The notes under the pieces: model-generated
What the model was told of the DNA's origin: nothing
The model's input: only the letters and a program-made list of their open reading frames with translations
The model's database searches: none
Program-made: the position numbers and the translations under genes
Shown here: positions 24,000 through 34,629 of the stretch, one piece after another
Numbering within the stretch: position 1 is the first letter of the stretch
Layout of the letters: the number at the start of each line of letters is the position of its first letter
NCBI GenBank assembly: GCA_028023455.1
Contig: JAQFVV010000181.1
Location: 1,434,001-1,498,000, forward strand
Direction: 5' to 3'
DNA length: 64,000 nucleotides
From: Epiperipatus broadwayi
Taxonomy: Eukaryota; Onychophora; Udeonychophora; Euonychophora; Peripatidae

Positions 24000-25190
24000 A
24001 TGTATTTCAAGTTAAAATGTACTTGAAGTTTTAATAAAAGACCTTTGATAGATAATTTAATATAAATTCCTCTCATATCTGATTTCTCCATATATTTGTA
24101 TGTAAATAAATTTTGTAAATATAAAATAATTTTATATATGTTTTTAATTCAAATAAACTTATTTTAAAGTGTCAAATATATATATAATGCTGATGGAGAT
24201 GTTGGAAAAGTAAATATATATTTTATTTAAAGGTCATTTTAGATCAGTTAACATTCATTTAATGGAACAATTGTGAATAATATATTAGGAATATGTACAT
24301 TAAGAGAAATCTATACAGAAACCAAAAAAAAAAAAAAAAAAATTAAATTAGTAAATCAATTTATAATAATGAATTGAGGGAATTAATACATAGTAAATGA
24401 GAGAATTAGGCTATGTATTCTCAGGGAATGACAATAACAAAAATTATCCTTAAGAAAAAAATGTTATAGAAAGAAAATGAGACTGATAGTTTATAAATAA
24501 TAAGACAACGTAATCAGGTAAATGTTACATCACATGAGTTTAATATTGCATAATTAAAGAATTAAATGGCCTTACTGAAATAGAGGTTATCTAAATATAT
24601 TTGGAAAGGATAAAATACAATTTTTTAAAAAATCATCATTATCTTGAAGACAAAAAGATAATACAAATGTAAACTTCTAACTTTTTACTAAACAATACAC
24701 TTGTGCACATACGTACACATGATTGCTTTTAAAAATAAACATTCAGACTTAATTTTTTAGCATTAGCATATGTAAATATATATGTGTGTAAATAAATATT
24801 AACTATAATTAAAGTTTTAAAATGTTTACATACATATTTTTTTTGTTAAATTGCATTAAAAACCATACAAAGTGATTGAGAGACAAAAAAATTAATTCCT
24901 ACTAAAAATTTAAAATTACATGATTCTTTGGTTTTTCGAGTTCCATTCATTGATGAAAAAATGCAAATAAAAGTTAAATGTTTGAAAAAAAAAAAAAGAG
25001 AGAGAGAGAGACAGAATGATAACAGAAATAAACATGGTCATAATAAGCCTGACTGTAGACAATTTCAGTAGCAGTTACGGTTGAGTTATATTAATCAAAA
25101 TATAAAATCCAAGCAGAACATTGTTAGATATTAAATTTTAATAGTAAATAATGAAACTTTACAAACCTTACGCATTATTGCAGATGCACA
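24000..25190. other. AT-rich non-coding DNA, no gene recognised
   Basis: I see no coding or element signature. There is a short (GA)n run at 24998-25012 and a poly(A) run of about 18 at 24324-24341. Confidence 0.55.
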
Positions 25191-25192
25191 GT

Positions 25193-25798
25193 AGTAAATT
25201 CTAAGTAATTTCGTGGATGTCATTAAGTCAGACAATGCGAACAGTAATTTAATGTGAATGATCTATCTTCACGCTTTATTTGCCAGTACTTAAGATTTGC
25301 CCATATATAAACATTTGGGTTCGGAAAGAATAAGTGGATTCATTTTGTTCTTTCTTAAATGCTATATCTTGTATGGGCACTGAAAAGTATTCATTTATTA
25401 TTTAACACTCATTAAAGCGCATGTACAGTAGCTGTAAAAGGCTGATATTTAGTGAATTACAATTATAAACATCGCGCTATAAAAATAGATGCTTGTTTAC
25501 ATATGTTTGAGTTTCGTTTGAAAGTGATGTTTAAGTAAATTCTAAGTAATTTCGTGGATGTCATTAAGTCAGACAACGCGAACAGTAATTTAAAGTGAAT
25601 GATCTATCTTCACGCTTTATTTGCCAGTACTTAAGATTTGCCCATATATAAACATTTGGGTTCGGAAAGAATAAGTGGATTCATTTTGTTCTTTCTTAAA
25701 TGCTATATCTTGTATGGGCACTGAAAAGTATTCATTTATTATTTAACACTCATTAAAGCGCATGTACAGTAGCTGTAAAAGGCTGATATTTAGTGAAT
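25193..25798. repeat. Near-identical direct duplication, 265 bp, period 341
   Basis: Positions 25193-25457 and 25534-25798 match over 265 bases. I count only two or three differences (AATGCG/AACGCG near 25238, and TTAATGTG/TTAAAGTG). A unique spacer of 76 bases lies between them. Such identity in a window of otherwise badly decayed repeats implies a recent local duplication or ongoing conversion. There is no long open frame in the unit. Confidence 0.93.
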
Positions 25799-25799
25799 A

Positions 25800-26679
25800 A
25801 AAATAATTGTATAATTAGTTGCTAAGAAGACTGTGATAGGTGTATTAATTGGCAGTCAGAGCACAACAGTTCTATTCAACAGCTCAAATCAATTATCTTT
25901 CTTCATCTGAGAATCATTTCAAAAATCTTTAGTTCTTAAAATGTTCTCCACTACTGTATTAAACCATACAGTAGAATATACATAGTAGAAGCATTTACAT
26001 GACTTGAATACTCACCAAGAGGATTATCTATTATCAATCTAAAAGCAACCCAATTATCAGTGCTAATATGTAAGTAGTATAGTAAAATGATTCATTAAGA
26101 AACAATAATATAATTATTTTCAGATTTTAAAAGGTTAAAAAAATGAAAAAAACATTTAATGCTGTGTTCTATCTTTCTTTTTTTTTCTATGTATATAAGA
26201 TATTGGAAAAATTTAGAAATAATGAAGAAGCCAAACTATTTTCTCAAAGAATTTTTTTTTTTTTTTTACATTTCAATGATTTTATGTTTTCTCTTTTAAA
26301 ATTCAGTCATAGGATTTGTTAATCAAAAATTTTTGAATCTCATTACTTTTTTTAATATTACCTTTTCTAAATACCAGACAGAAAGTAAATATTCAAATTT
26401 AAAAATTTTATTCGTTACAGTATAAATTTATAGATTAAGTTTAATTAAAAAATTATTTATTTATTTATTTATTGTTTATACATAAACAGCAATACACAAA
26501 TATAATTTTATAATGGAAAATAACTGGGTATACAATAGTTTAGATATTAAAAATATGTATCAATCTGTTAATAAATTAAACAGTAAGGAAGTTCTTTTTT
26601 TTTTTTTTTTGGTGATTAATAATGAGTTTTTAATCTAAAAATGAGATTAAAGTTATTAAAGATGTGCTCTCATTATTAA
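25800..26679. other. AT-rich non-coding DNA, no gene recognised
   Basis: Poly(T) runs at 26254-26268 and 26597-26610 and a TTTA simple repeat at 26455-26475. No supported feature. Confidence 0.55.
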
Positions 26680-27075
26680 AGAATTCTATGTTTTACTTAC
26701 AATGGTATGTTTTATAAAATTAAGGAAGAGTGGATAATAGATTATATTATTTCTCCTTTAATTTCTTCAGTTTATATTAATTACTTGAATGAGAAAATTA
26801 TTAATAATGATTGTATGTATTTAAAGTTGTTTGTTAAATATGCTGAAGATTGTTTATTTGTAGTTTAAAATGATAAACTAGAAGAAATGTTAAATAAATT
26901 TAATATTTTTCATCATTCTCTAAAATATATTTTAGAAAGAAGGAAATTAGATTTTGTTGAATGAAAATTTTTAGATTTATTAATGATAAGAAATTTAAAG
27001 AATAATTATTTGGCATGTATTCATTATGTTAACAGTAAAGATTTAACAGCTATAATTGAATTTGATAGCTATTAA
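26680..27075 (+). pseudogene. Penelope-like element reverse transcriptase remnant
   Basis: One plus-strand frame with two internal stops (at 26864 and 26960) reads in order: CFTYNGMFYKIKEEW, where PLE proteins usually have YNG.FY.Q..G; ISPLISSVYINYLNEKI, corresponding to the SPLI region; KLFVKYAEDCLFVV, the catalytic YADD-type box here altered to YAED; NDKLEEMLNKFNIFHHSLKY, the characteristic FN..H..L.F segment; and KFLDLLMIRN, matching the NFLDLL motif. This order identifies a PLE reverse transcriptase rather than a LINE. The catalytic box change and stops show that it is dead. Only the palm-to-thumb region survives, and no GIY-YIG domain follows here. A separate PLE fragment with a GIY-YIG end lies at 33.2-33.7 kb. 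Confidence 0.85.
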
Positions 27076-27110
27076 TCTGCCTTCCAAAAAATAACGGCTA
27101 TAAGAAATTA

Positions 27111-27216
27111 GATACTTTAGTATTTTTCTTGGTATGACGTATTACCCAAAGACATATTACTCTAATCTTCCGATCTTTAAAATAATATCTCCTAGTGATT
27201 TGCGGACAAAGTTAAT
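27111..27216. repeat. Half copy of the TTTGGTATTAAC palindrome family
   Basis: This stretch matches one arm of the 39.1-39.3 kb palindrome: TATGACGTA.TAC, then CATA.TA.TCTAATCTT, CGATCTT.AA, ATCTCC..GTGATTTGCGGACAAA. Only one arm is present, directly after the PLE remnant. Confidence 0.75.
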
Positions 27217-27249
27217 CGCTAAAATTTATCGGCAGATCATGTGGAGGGC

Positions 27250-28795
27250 AACTCAGACCATTGGATGAAGAGCCTATCCTCAGGCATGCTAATTAAAAAT
27301 TAATTCAAGATTAAAAAATGGTTCAGTTAGATGGAGAATGACAAAGGATCACTGCCAATCAAAATATGGACTGCACAATGATCACTGGCTAAGTCACTAA
27401 ATGAAGAGCCAATTGTTCTGATATAAAACTAGTACACAATAATTATAGACCAAGTTTGAATGATGAACTTTTTGCTCTGATCATGAAATTAATTTGGCAT
27501 AATAATAACTAAGGTATCAAACGGGCATATTTTCTAATTTTGGAAAATTATACACTAATGATTGTCGTAATACGTGTAACAAATCCAAACAAATGTATAC
27601 CAACAAGATTTATATTGTGATTGAACGTGTATTTTCCTTAATAAAAAAACAAACAAACTAGTCATCTGATTATTAAGAATTAAATGAAAAGCTATAATAA
27701 ATATACCACTGAAAATGTTTTTTTACTTGTTTGATAATAGACTTTAATGTTAGGAGATATCTTAAAATCAAGACTGTTTTCCAGAAAATCATTAACATAT
27801 ACATGTATGAAAAATTAATAATACCTGCCCACCCCCCGTTAAATCGATCGCTAATAATGAAAAAAATATAATAAGGGTTAAAAAATATGAAATCGCATTT
27901 TTGTATTTCAAACTCATTATTAAAAATAAAACTTCATTGTTTTTTTTTTTGTCTTAATAACTTTGCAATCTTACTTGTAATGTTTTTAAAAATAATTTGT
28001 TTTTCTTGTTGAATGATTTGAAAGCAATCCTTATTAAAATGTAAATCTGCATGAAACATTTAAAAGGAAATAAAAATTACAATATTAAAATTTTAATTTA
28101 ATCCCTAATAGTGATGCAGTATTTTATTGAACATACGCCAACATGTAAACACAGAAAATGAATAATAAATAAGTAAAGCTCAATCGTTTTCTTGCTAATA
28201 TTGTGTTCAAAGTCTTAGGCATTTCAGCTTTGTTTAATGGAGAGCAGCAATCTGCATTAAGAATGTGTGTACAAATCATTATTGTATTGCTCAAAGGATA
28301 AAATCCATTGATTCACAACTAGCACTGATGCAAGTAGACTTTTAAGCTGCTCAAAAAATGAGCATTTCAATCAATAAAAATAATAACAACTCCGGCATCT
28401 TCAGAAAAATAAATATAACTCGGGGACAAAACAGATATTTAGATCAATACCCATTTTATAATTTGAATAAATATTAAGAATTTTATCTGATAAAAAGAAC
28501 TGTTATAATTTGCAGGTATTAAAACAATCATCTACAGTGAATTTAAAATAATAGCAGAAATACCTTATAATGTTTAATCATTTTTTTAAAAAATAGCAAG
28601 AATTATTTACTTACGTAATGCCAAGAATTTGAAGTTAGATTCTCTATTTTTGACAATAAATATGCTTAAAACAAGCACTTCTTAAATAAATTAAAATAAA
28701 AAATATGCTTGAAACTTAGTTTTATTCTAATCACGATACCTTGCATTATACAATTTGCTAAACATTTTTAAAAATTTTAAAAATAGAAAGCCGAT
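27250..28795. other. AT-rich non-coding DNA, no gene recognised
   Basis: The segment 27230-27540 is somewhat less AT-rich but shows no coding motif. The remainder is low-complexity. Nothing further is supported. Confidence 0.5.
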
Positions 28796-28803
28796 AAAAT
28801 TGT

Positions 28804-28960
28804 CATTTGAGGGGACCCTTCAGCCAACCATTCCATCTTATATAACCGATACATATAACCACATACATCCGCAAAAGATAAATGATCTCCAATATATATG
28901 TGGTCATGAATATCGGTTATATAAGACGGAGTGGACAGCTGAAGAGAGCTTGAAAGTCTG
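28804..28960. repeat. Hairpin-forming short inverted-repeat element
   Basis: Arms of about 65 bases (28804-28868 and 28895-28960) are inverted copies around a loop of about 26 bases. The inner CTTATATAACCGATA (28837-28851) is perfectly complementary to 28911-28925. Outer parts match with scattered mismatches (CTTCAGC..., CCA.TCC). The 77-codon open frame that crosses it is a by-product. This looks like a small MITE or foldback element. No clear target duplication was found. Confidence 0.8.
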
Positions 28961-28999
28961 TGTTCAAATCCCCTCTAATTACATCTAAGTTCGGTATAC

Positions 29000-31120
29000 A
29001 TATATTATACTTGCATTTAAAAACTGTCATTGTAAATGAATATTATTATAAATATATCTATAATTCTTATATTATTTACTTCTTTTAAGGAAGATTTGTT
29101 TATTGTAACATTTTTTAAAGACAAAACAAAAGTATCCAAAGAGCAAGATAACTACTGCAATAATCATAGTCAATAAATAAAACATAATTTAAAAATAACT
29201 TCTTTCAGCAACAACCTTATAGTTTATCAATATTATTTATAGATATATAAAGCTACCTTTATAAAACATTAACATCGAATATAGTCAGATATAGCAAACT
29301 TGTTAAACTTATCCATTTATTTATTGGTTTATAGCCTTTTTTTTTTTTCAAAAAAATTTATGAATACTATATACATCTCTATACTTCATAAAAAATTTGC
29401 TTTTAATTATGATTTGGTTATTGTAACACTTTTTAGAAATGAATACCTATTGTTAAGGAGTTACATTGTGTGTGTGTGTGTGTGTGTAACACCATGCTAA
29501 TTTCTAGCTCATTCTACTGCACATGTAACATAAAAACTGTAAACTATTAATATAACATATCAAAGCAGTTCTCTCACATTAACCATGTATTTTGCTCCCT
29601 CAACTTAGAAAAGTGCAGCAAATTTTAACACTCAGCAACCAGGTTAAAACAATAATCCATGCTTTTAGATATAAATATGGTATATTTGCAAAAGTGTAAA
29701 AATATAAATACAAACTCACATGCATAATTTTTATGCATGCAATATAATATTCAAAATACACCACACACAGACAATTGTTGTTTCATTAGCAACTATACAC
29801 CACTAGTTAAATATATCATTGCCAGATTAAATATGTAATAAATAGCAAATACATATGTTATTATTATATAAAACATGGATTTTTGTGCACTTTGTTCCAC
29901 ATCTAAACATTAAATATATAATAACATAAAATCTTTAACCATCAGTAATGTCAATGATCTAAAAAGTATAATAAATCTATATCAATACTAAGTGATTTTT
30001 AATCAAATATGTATTAAAGTTCATATTATTTTTAATTTTTTTTCACTATTTAACATATCACTTCACTTCATTGAAATGTTATAAATATGAATTAACTATA
30101 TAATTGAACAAAAACATAAGAAATAGTAACAAATTTAAAGAACATGGATATAAAATTTATATATATATTGAAAAAATCTAAAAATGTTGCCAATATATAT
30201 TTCTCTACTCCAGCTTTTTTGGAAACCTATAATACATCTCTATATCAAAGAGAAATAAAATGGAATAATATAAAGATATGTAGATTTGATTTAGCATAAT
30301 CAAAATGTATATATTTCAATAAAGACCAATTAATTAAGTAAAAATAATAAATATTGAATTTCTTCTCTTTGCAATAATAATTTCACAAATTTCTATTAAG
30401 AGATTTAAAAATACACAAAACATACTTATTTAAATAACTTTTGAAAACAATATTTTTACTTAAATTTATAACGTTTTAACACTTTATATAGATTTAGAAT
30501 AATCATGCACAATTAGAAAATAATATAGTATAAAAATGGATCCACATTTAATAGCGTATTAAATTAAGTCACATGATATATGACTTGATTTCCTTTCAAA
30601 TATTGGTTAATAAATGGATATCTAGCTAAACTGAATTAAGATATCCCCATAAGAGTAAAATCTAGAGATCTGAATGGAGAATCAATTGGTTCATGTCAAA
30701 TTGGAAGTATTTTATTAAAAAATTCATGGACAACTATTTACAAAGCTAGATAGAATACCATTAAATTAAAGTCACATACTTCGTTGAATTTGAAAAACTA
30801 TATTATCCAAACAAAATTGGGTAACATGTCAAAATACGATTCATTGTTAGCAGTTTTGAAGAAAAAAAAAAGCAATTATATATTTTAACATAATAATCCA
30901 TCTCATAACTCAAAAATCATTATATGTAAAATTCATATCTTCAGTGTTGTTATAAATTTTACAGTGTAAAAGTCATATATATATTTTTGTATGGCAAATC
31001 AATATTTATTTTTAAAATGTTTCTTTTTAATATCGATTTACTATTATTATAAATTTTAAAGTTTTTCGTGTGAAAGTTGGAAAATTTAATTCCACTCCAT
31101 ATTTTACCCTTTTAGTTGTG
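29000..31120. other. AT-rich non-coding DNA, no gene recognised
   Basis: There is a (GT)n microsatellite at 29466-29487. The part at about 30935-31085 contains degenerate monomers (GTGTAAAAGTCATATATAT.TTTTGTATGGCAAAT) related to the 52.8-53.3 kb tandem array. No gene is visible. Confidence 0.55.
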
Positions 31121-31122
31121 TG

Positions 31123-31413
31123 AAAATGGTATTTTTAGTCCTGCAACACAGAGCATGTATTAGATATGCTACACCTTTTCACATAAGTATTCAACCTGCC
31201 GATAACTTTATAAATCTTGCAAAAAAAAAACATGTACAATATCTGGATACATGTCACTTTTTGCACATCTTGCAAAAAATATCATGATCAAGATCCGTGT
31301 AAATGTTAATTTCATCACATCACAAGATTTCAAAGTGATCAGAATGATATGAAAAAGTGTAGCATGTCTAATACATGCTCCGTCTTGCAGGACTAATATT
31401 CAAGTACCATTTT
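31123..31413. mobile_element. Palindromic MITE-like element, family with AGTCCTGCAACACAGAGCAT ends
   Basis: The ends are long inverted repeats. The left end begins AAAATGGTA and continues AGTCCTGCAACACAGAGCAT, then GTATTAGA.ATGCTACAC.TTTTCA. The right end is its complement, reaching 31413. The middle contains a second, weaker inverted pair (CTTGCAAAAAA). There is no coding capacity. A second copy lies at 53.29-53.97 kb. Monomers matching the 52.8-53.3 kb tandem array lie just to the left. Confidence 0.85.
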
Positions 31414-31720
31414 TATTTATATATCTACATAATAGGTATTATTATTATATCACAAAAGATTACATTAATCCATTTCTTAAATATTTTTCTTGTATCTACA
31501 ATAGGAAATTTCATTAATCTGCTTAATAAATCCTATACCATGTATATGTATTACATTAAGTACTTTTGTCAGAACCTGTTGAAGAAAATAGACAACCCTT
31601 GATCATCATTTTTGGAAGTATGACATGCCTTGGTATAAACTGATCTAGTATCTCAAATTTAGAGCTAAGTCAAAAGTAAATAAATAACAAGATTCTTTAC
31701 ACTATTAAAATGTACAATAT

Positions 31721-32893
31721 ATATATAAAGAGCCTGCTACTAGCTCTAAACAAGCTTTTTTTTATGATAAATGCTACAAGAGAAAATACATGAAGCATTT
31801 ATCTATGATGGTCCCCATCCCCAGACCAGTTTCGAGCTATGGCTCTCATCAGTGAGGAGATAGAACATAAGATTCAAAATATTAACTCAAGCCAAGCATT
31901 TATCTAATTCTTAAATAGTAAGAAAAAGATCCAAATCTTCAGACACCTACATGTCTTTAAACTCAGCTCTTTAACCAAAGAAACTATATGAGCCTGAACT
32001 AAATTCAGAGATCCCATATTTTAGTAGGCTTAGCAATTTAATATAGCCAAAGCCCTAATAGCAAAATTATAATAGTAAAAGTCAGTCATATATCACATGA
32101 CCTATATAGCTTGTATTACCAATATGTAATATATAAAGAGCCTGCTACTAGCTCTAAACAAGCTTTTTTTTTATGATAAATGCTACAAGAGAAAATACAT
32201 GAAGCCTTTATATATGATGGTCCCCATCCCCAGACCGGTTTCGAGCTATGGCTCTCATCAGTGAGGAGCTAGGACATAAGATTCAACATATTAACTCAAG
32301 CCAAGCTCAAAACCGGTCTGGGGATGGGGACCATCATAGATAAAGGCTTCATGTATTTTCTCTTGTAGCATTTATCATAAAAAAAAAGCTTGTTTAGAGC
32401 TAGTAGCAGGCTCTTTATATATTACACATTGGTAATACAAGCTATATAGGTCATGTGATATATGACTGATTTTTACTATTATAATTTTGCTATTAGGGCT
32501 TTGGCTATATTAAATTGCTAAGCCTACTAAAATATGGGATCTCTGAATTTAGTTCAGGCTCATATAGTTTCTTTGCTTAAAGAGCTGAGTTTGAAGACAT
32601 GTAGGTGTCTGAAGATTTGGATCTTTTTCTTAATATTTAAGAATTAGATAAATGCTTGGCTTGAGTTAATATTTTGAATCTTATGTCCTAGCTCCTCACT
32701 GATGAGAGCCATAGCTCGAAACCGGTCTGGGTATGGGGACCATCATAGATAAAGGCTTCATGTATTTTCTCTTGTAGCATTTATCATAAAAAAAAATAAG
32801 CTTGTTTAGAGCTAGTAGCAGGCTCTTTATATATTACATATTGGTAATACAAGCTATATAGGTCATGTGATATATGACTGATTTTTACTATAT
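31721..32893. repeat. 1.17 kb palindromic repeat block
   Basis: The left half has one full unit (about 31722-32130) followed directly by a partial second unit (about 32131-32306). The right half is the inverted copy of this arrangement: a partial unit from about 32307, then a full unit and the head of another, ending near 32893. The strings AAGAGCCTGCTACTAGCTCT, CCCCAGACCGGTTTCGAGCT, ATGGCTCTCATCAGTGAGGA and GTCATATATCACATGACCTA recur in each unit. Identity between arms is high. The unit is related to that at 19-20.1 kb. No transposase is encoded. Confidence 0.9.
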
Positions 32894-33208
32894 ATATATA
32901 TATACATCCGTGAGAATATTAGAATATATATAGATACTTACAAACATACATATGAATATTTCATTTTATTTTATTTATAAAGCTCTATTCTTTTAATATT
33001 TCTGATTATTATTTTAACAAGAGTGTTCAAGCAAAATTCATTTAGCATTCATGGATCTTTATAATTTATATTATTATTTTTTATTAATATTCTTTTATAT
33101 TAAACATTTCTTCATTGATTAAAGCATTGGATCATTAAGGTATAGATCCAGGATATTGTCATATTTTGAAGAATATTTATAAAAATGCAACAGCAACAAT
33201 TAGATTAC

Positions 33209-33710
33209 ATAATGATACTATTAAATAACTAAATGTGTGGTTTATATAGGTAATAAGACAAGATATTTTTCGATAATATCTCCACACTAAAACTCAATAT
33301 ATATTTATTTATATTATTCTATTTATTTCTATACTTTGCTCAGCATAAAACCGCTACAGGTCATTCATGTATACCGGACAATCCGCAAGTGATGTGCAGT
33401 GAGCGACATGAGATAAGAAGAAAAATTAAGGAGACCTATTTCATTAATTTAGAAGAAAACTCGTTAAATAAAAGAGACGTTTTACGCAATCTCGTAGAAA
33501 TGGCAGACCTGATTTGAATAATTTGCATTTGTTGGTTTTAAAATAAATTGAACATCGTTATTAGAACTATCTATCTATAGCTTTGAAAATGAAGGCATCG
33601 TTCCTTCAAAAGCGCTAAGTATAGAAATAAATAGAGTAATATAAATAAATATATATTGAGTTTTAGTGTGGAGATATTACCGTAAAATATTTTGTCTTAT
33701 AATGATACTA
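33209..33710 (+). mobile_element. Penelope-like element fragment with inverted terminal repeats, inserted in the LINE
   Basis: ATAATGATACTA occurs at 33209-33220 and 33699-33710, flanking a 478-base insert; the uninterrupted LINE should have it once. Inside are inverted repeats of 82 bases (33255-33336 and 33617-33698), beginning AAGACAA.ATATTTT and containing TCTCCACACTAAAACTCAAT. Only the left one is preceded by an extra 34-base extension (33221-33254). The sequence between the repeats encodes the C-terminal part of a GIY-YIG-like domain. Long terminal repeats with a short one-sided extension, variable target duplications and 5' truncation are all known for Penelope-like elements. Confidence 0.7.
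33341..33517 (+). pseudogene. GIY-YIG endonuclease C-terminal fragment (PLE type)
   Basis: This is an uninterrupted plus-strand frame of 58 codons and a stop, lying between the two inverted repeats. It reads QHKTATGHSCIPDNPQVMC, then SERHEIRRKIKETYFINLEE and NSLNKRD. The spacing H...TGH, an acidic/Asn-Pro stretch, R...RR.IKE..FI and LN.RD fits the C-terminal half of the GIY-YIG endonuclease that follows the reverse transcriptase in canonical Penelope-like elements. That domain nicks target DNA. The GIY and YIG strands and the whole RT are missing, so the product is not functional. The open frame continues upstream into the left inverted repeat. No start codon is claimed. Confidence 0.65.
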
Positions 33711-34629
33711 AAGAAAGTCAACATTGAGAAGGGAGTAAGGCAGGGTGACTCCACATCTCCAAAACTTTTTACAGCAGTGTTGTAAGAAGTATTTTGTGGA
33801 TTAAAATGGGAAGCTAAAGGAGTGAAAGTAAATGGAGATTATTTAAGTCATTTAGATTTTGCAGATGATGCAGTTGTTTTTGCAAATAATGCTTTAGAGT
33901 TGGAGGAAATGTTGCAGGAGTTATTAGATGAAAGTAGGACTAAAGATAACTATTAAAAAGACTAAAATAATGTTTAATGGATTTTCTCAAAATATGAAAA
34001 TAAAGATTGATTATGATGAGTTAGAGGAAGTTAACAGTTACAAATACCTTGGTCAGATTATTAAAACAGAGGGAAACATAATGGATGAAATTAATCATAG
34101 AATTAAACTTGGTTGGAATGCTTTTGATAGAAATAACTTGATACAAAAAGAAAATATACCTATGTGTTTGAAAAAGAAGGTTTTTTTAATAAATCTGTTT
34201 TACCAGTTCTTACTTATGGATCTGAGACTTGGACACTTAATACAAGAGCAATACAGAGCCTTCAGACCACTCAAAGAAGTATGGAGAGATGCATGTTGGG
34301 AGTTACAAGAAGAGATCGAAAGCGCAATATATGGGTAAGAGAACAAACAAGTATTACTGACCTCATTAAAAAATTAAAAGACTGAAGTGGAATTGGGCTG
34401 GACATATTGCTAGAAGAGATGATAATAGATGAACAATTGAAATCTTAAACTGGATTCCAAGAGATTGTAAAAGATGCAGAAGGAGACCACATGTGAAAAT
34501 GGATAGATGAAATAAGAAAGTGTGCAGGGATGATGTGGAAAAAAGAAGATAAAGATCAGAGAAGATGGATTGAACTTGGAGAGACCTTCATCCTGCAGTG
34601 GACTGATAGCTGATGATGATATTAAGTGC

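Larger units (their letters stand above)
33100..34622 (+). mobile_element. RTE-like LINE, 5'-truncated, most complete copy
   Basis: Plus-strand reading, with several frameshifts, gives in order IKALDH, GIDPGYCHILKNIYKNAT, TIRLHNDT (interrupted by a PLE insertion), VNIEKGVRQGDSTSPKLFTA (the RQGD..SP.LF palm motif), LDFADDAVVFANNALELEEM (intact catalytic FADD at 33858-33869), KTKIMFNGFSQNMKI, ELEEVNSYKYLGQII, GWNAF, VLTYGSETWTLN, REQTSITDLI and, past a break near 34385, GHIARRDD, a stop and the RW.DEIRKCAG tail. It ends in a GATGATGAT run. This is the reverse transcriptase and C-terminal part of an RTE-type LINE; the endonuclease end is missing. The RT would act in target-primed reverse transcription, but this copy is broken by frameshifts and by the insertion. 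Confidence 0.9.

Noticed and set aside
25193-25798. Direct repeats considered as solo or paired LTRs of a retrovirus-like element
   Set aside because: There is only 76 bases between the copies, no TG...CA ends, no primer binding site and no coding region.
28755-28988. 77-codon plus-strand open frame
   Set aside because: It runs through both arms of a hairpin element, so the frame is a by-product of the repeat.
33209-33710. First read as a PIF/Harbinger-type MITE with TAA target duplication
   Set aside because: A TAA lies outside the inverted repeats, but the 12 bp duplication lies further out, encloses a one-sided 34-base extension and coincides with the LINE interruption. With the GIY-YIG-like frame, a Penelope-like origin fits better.
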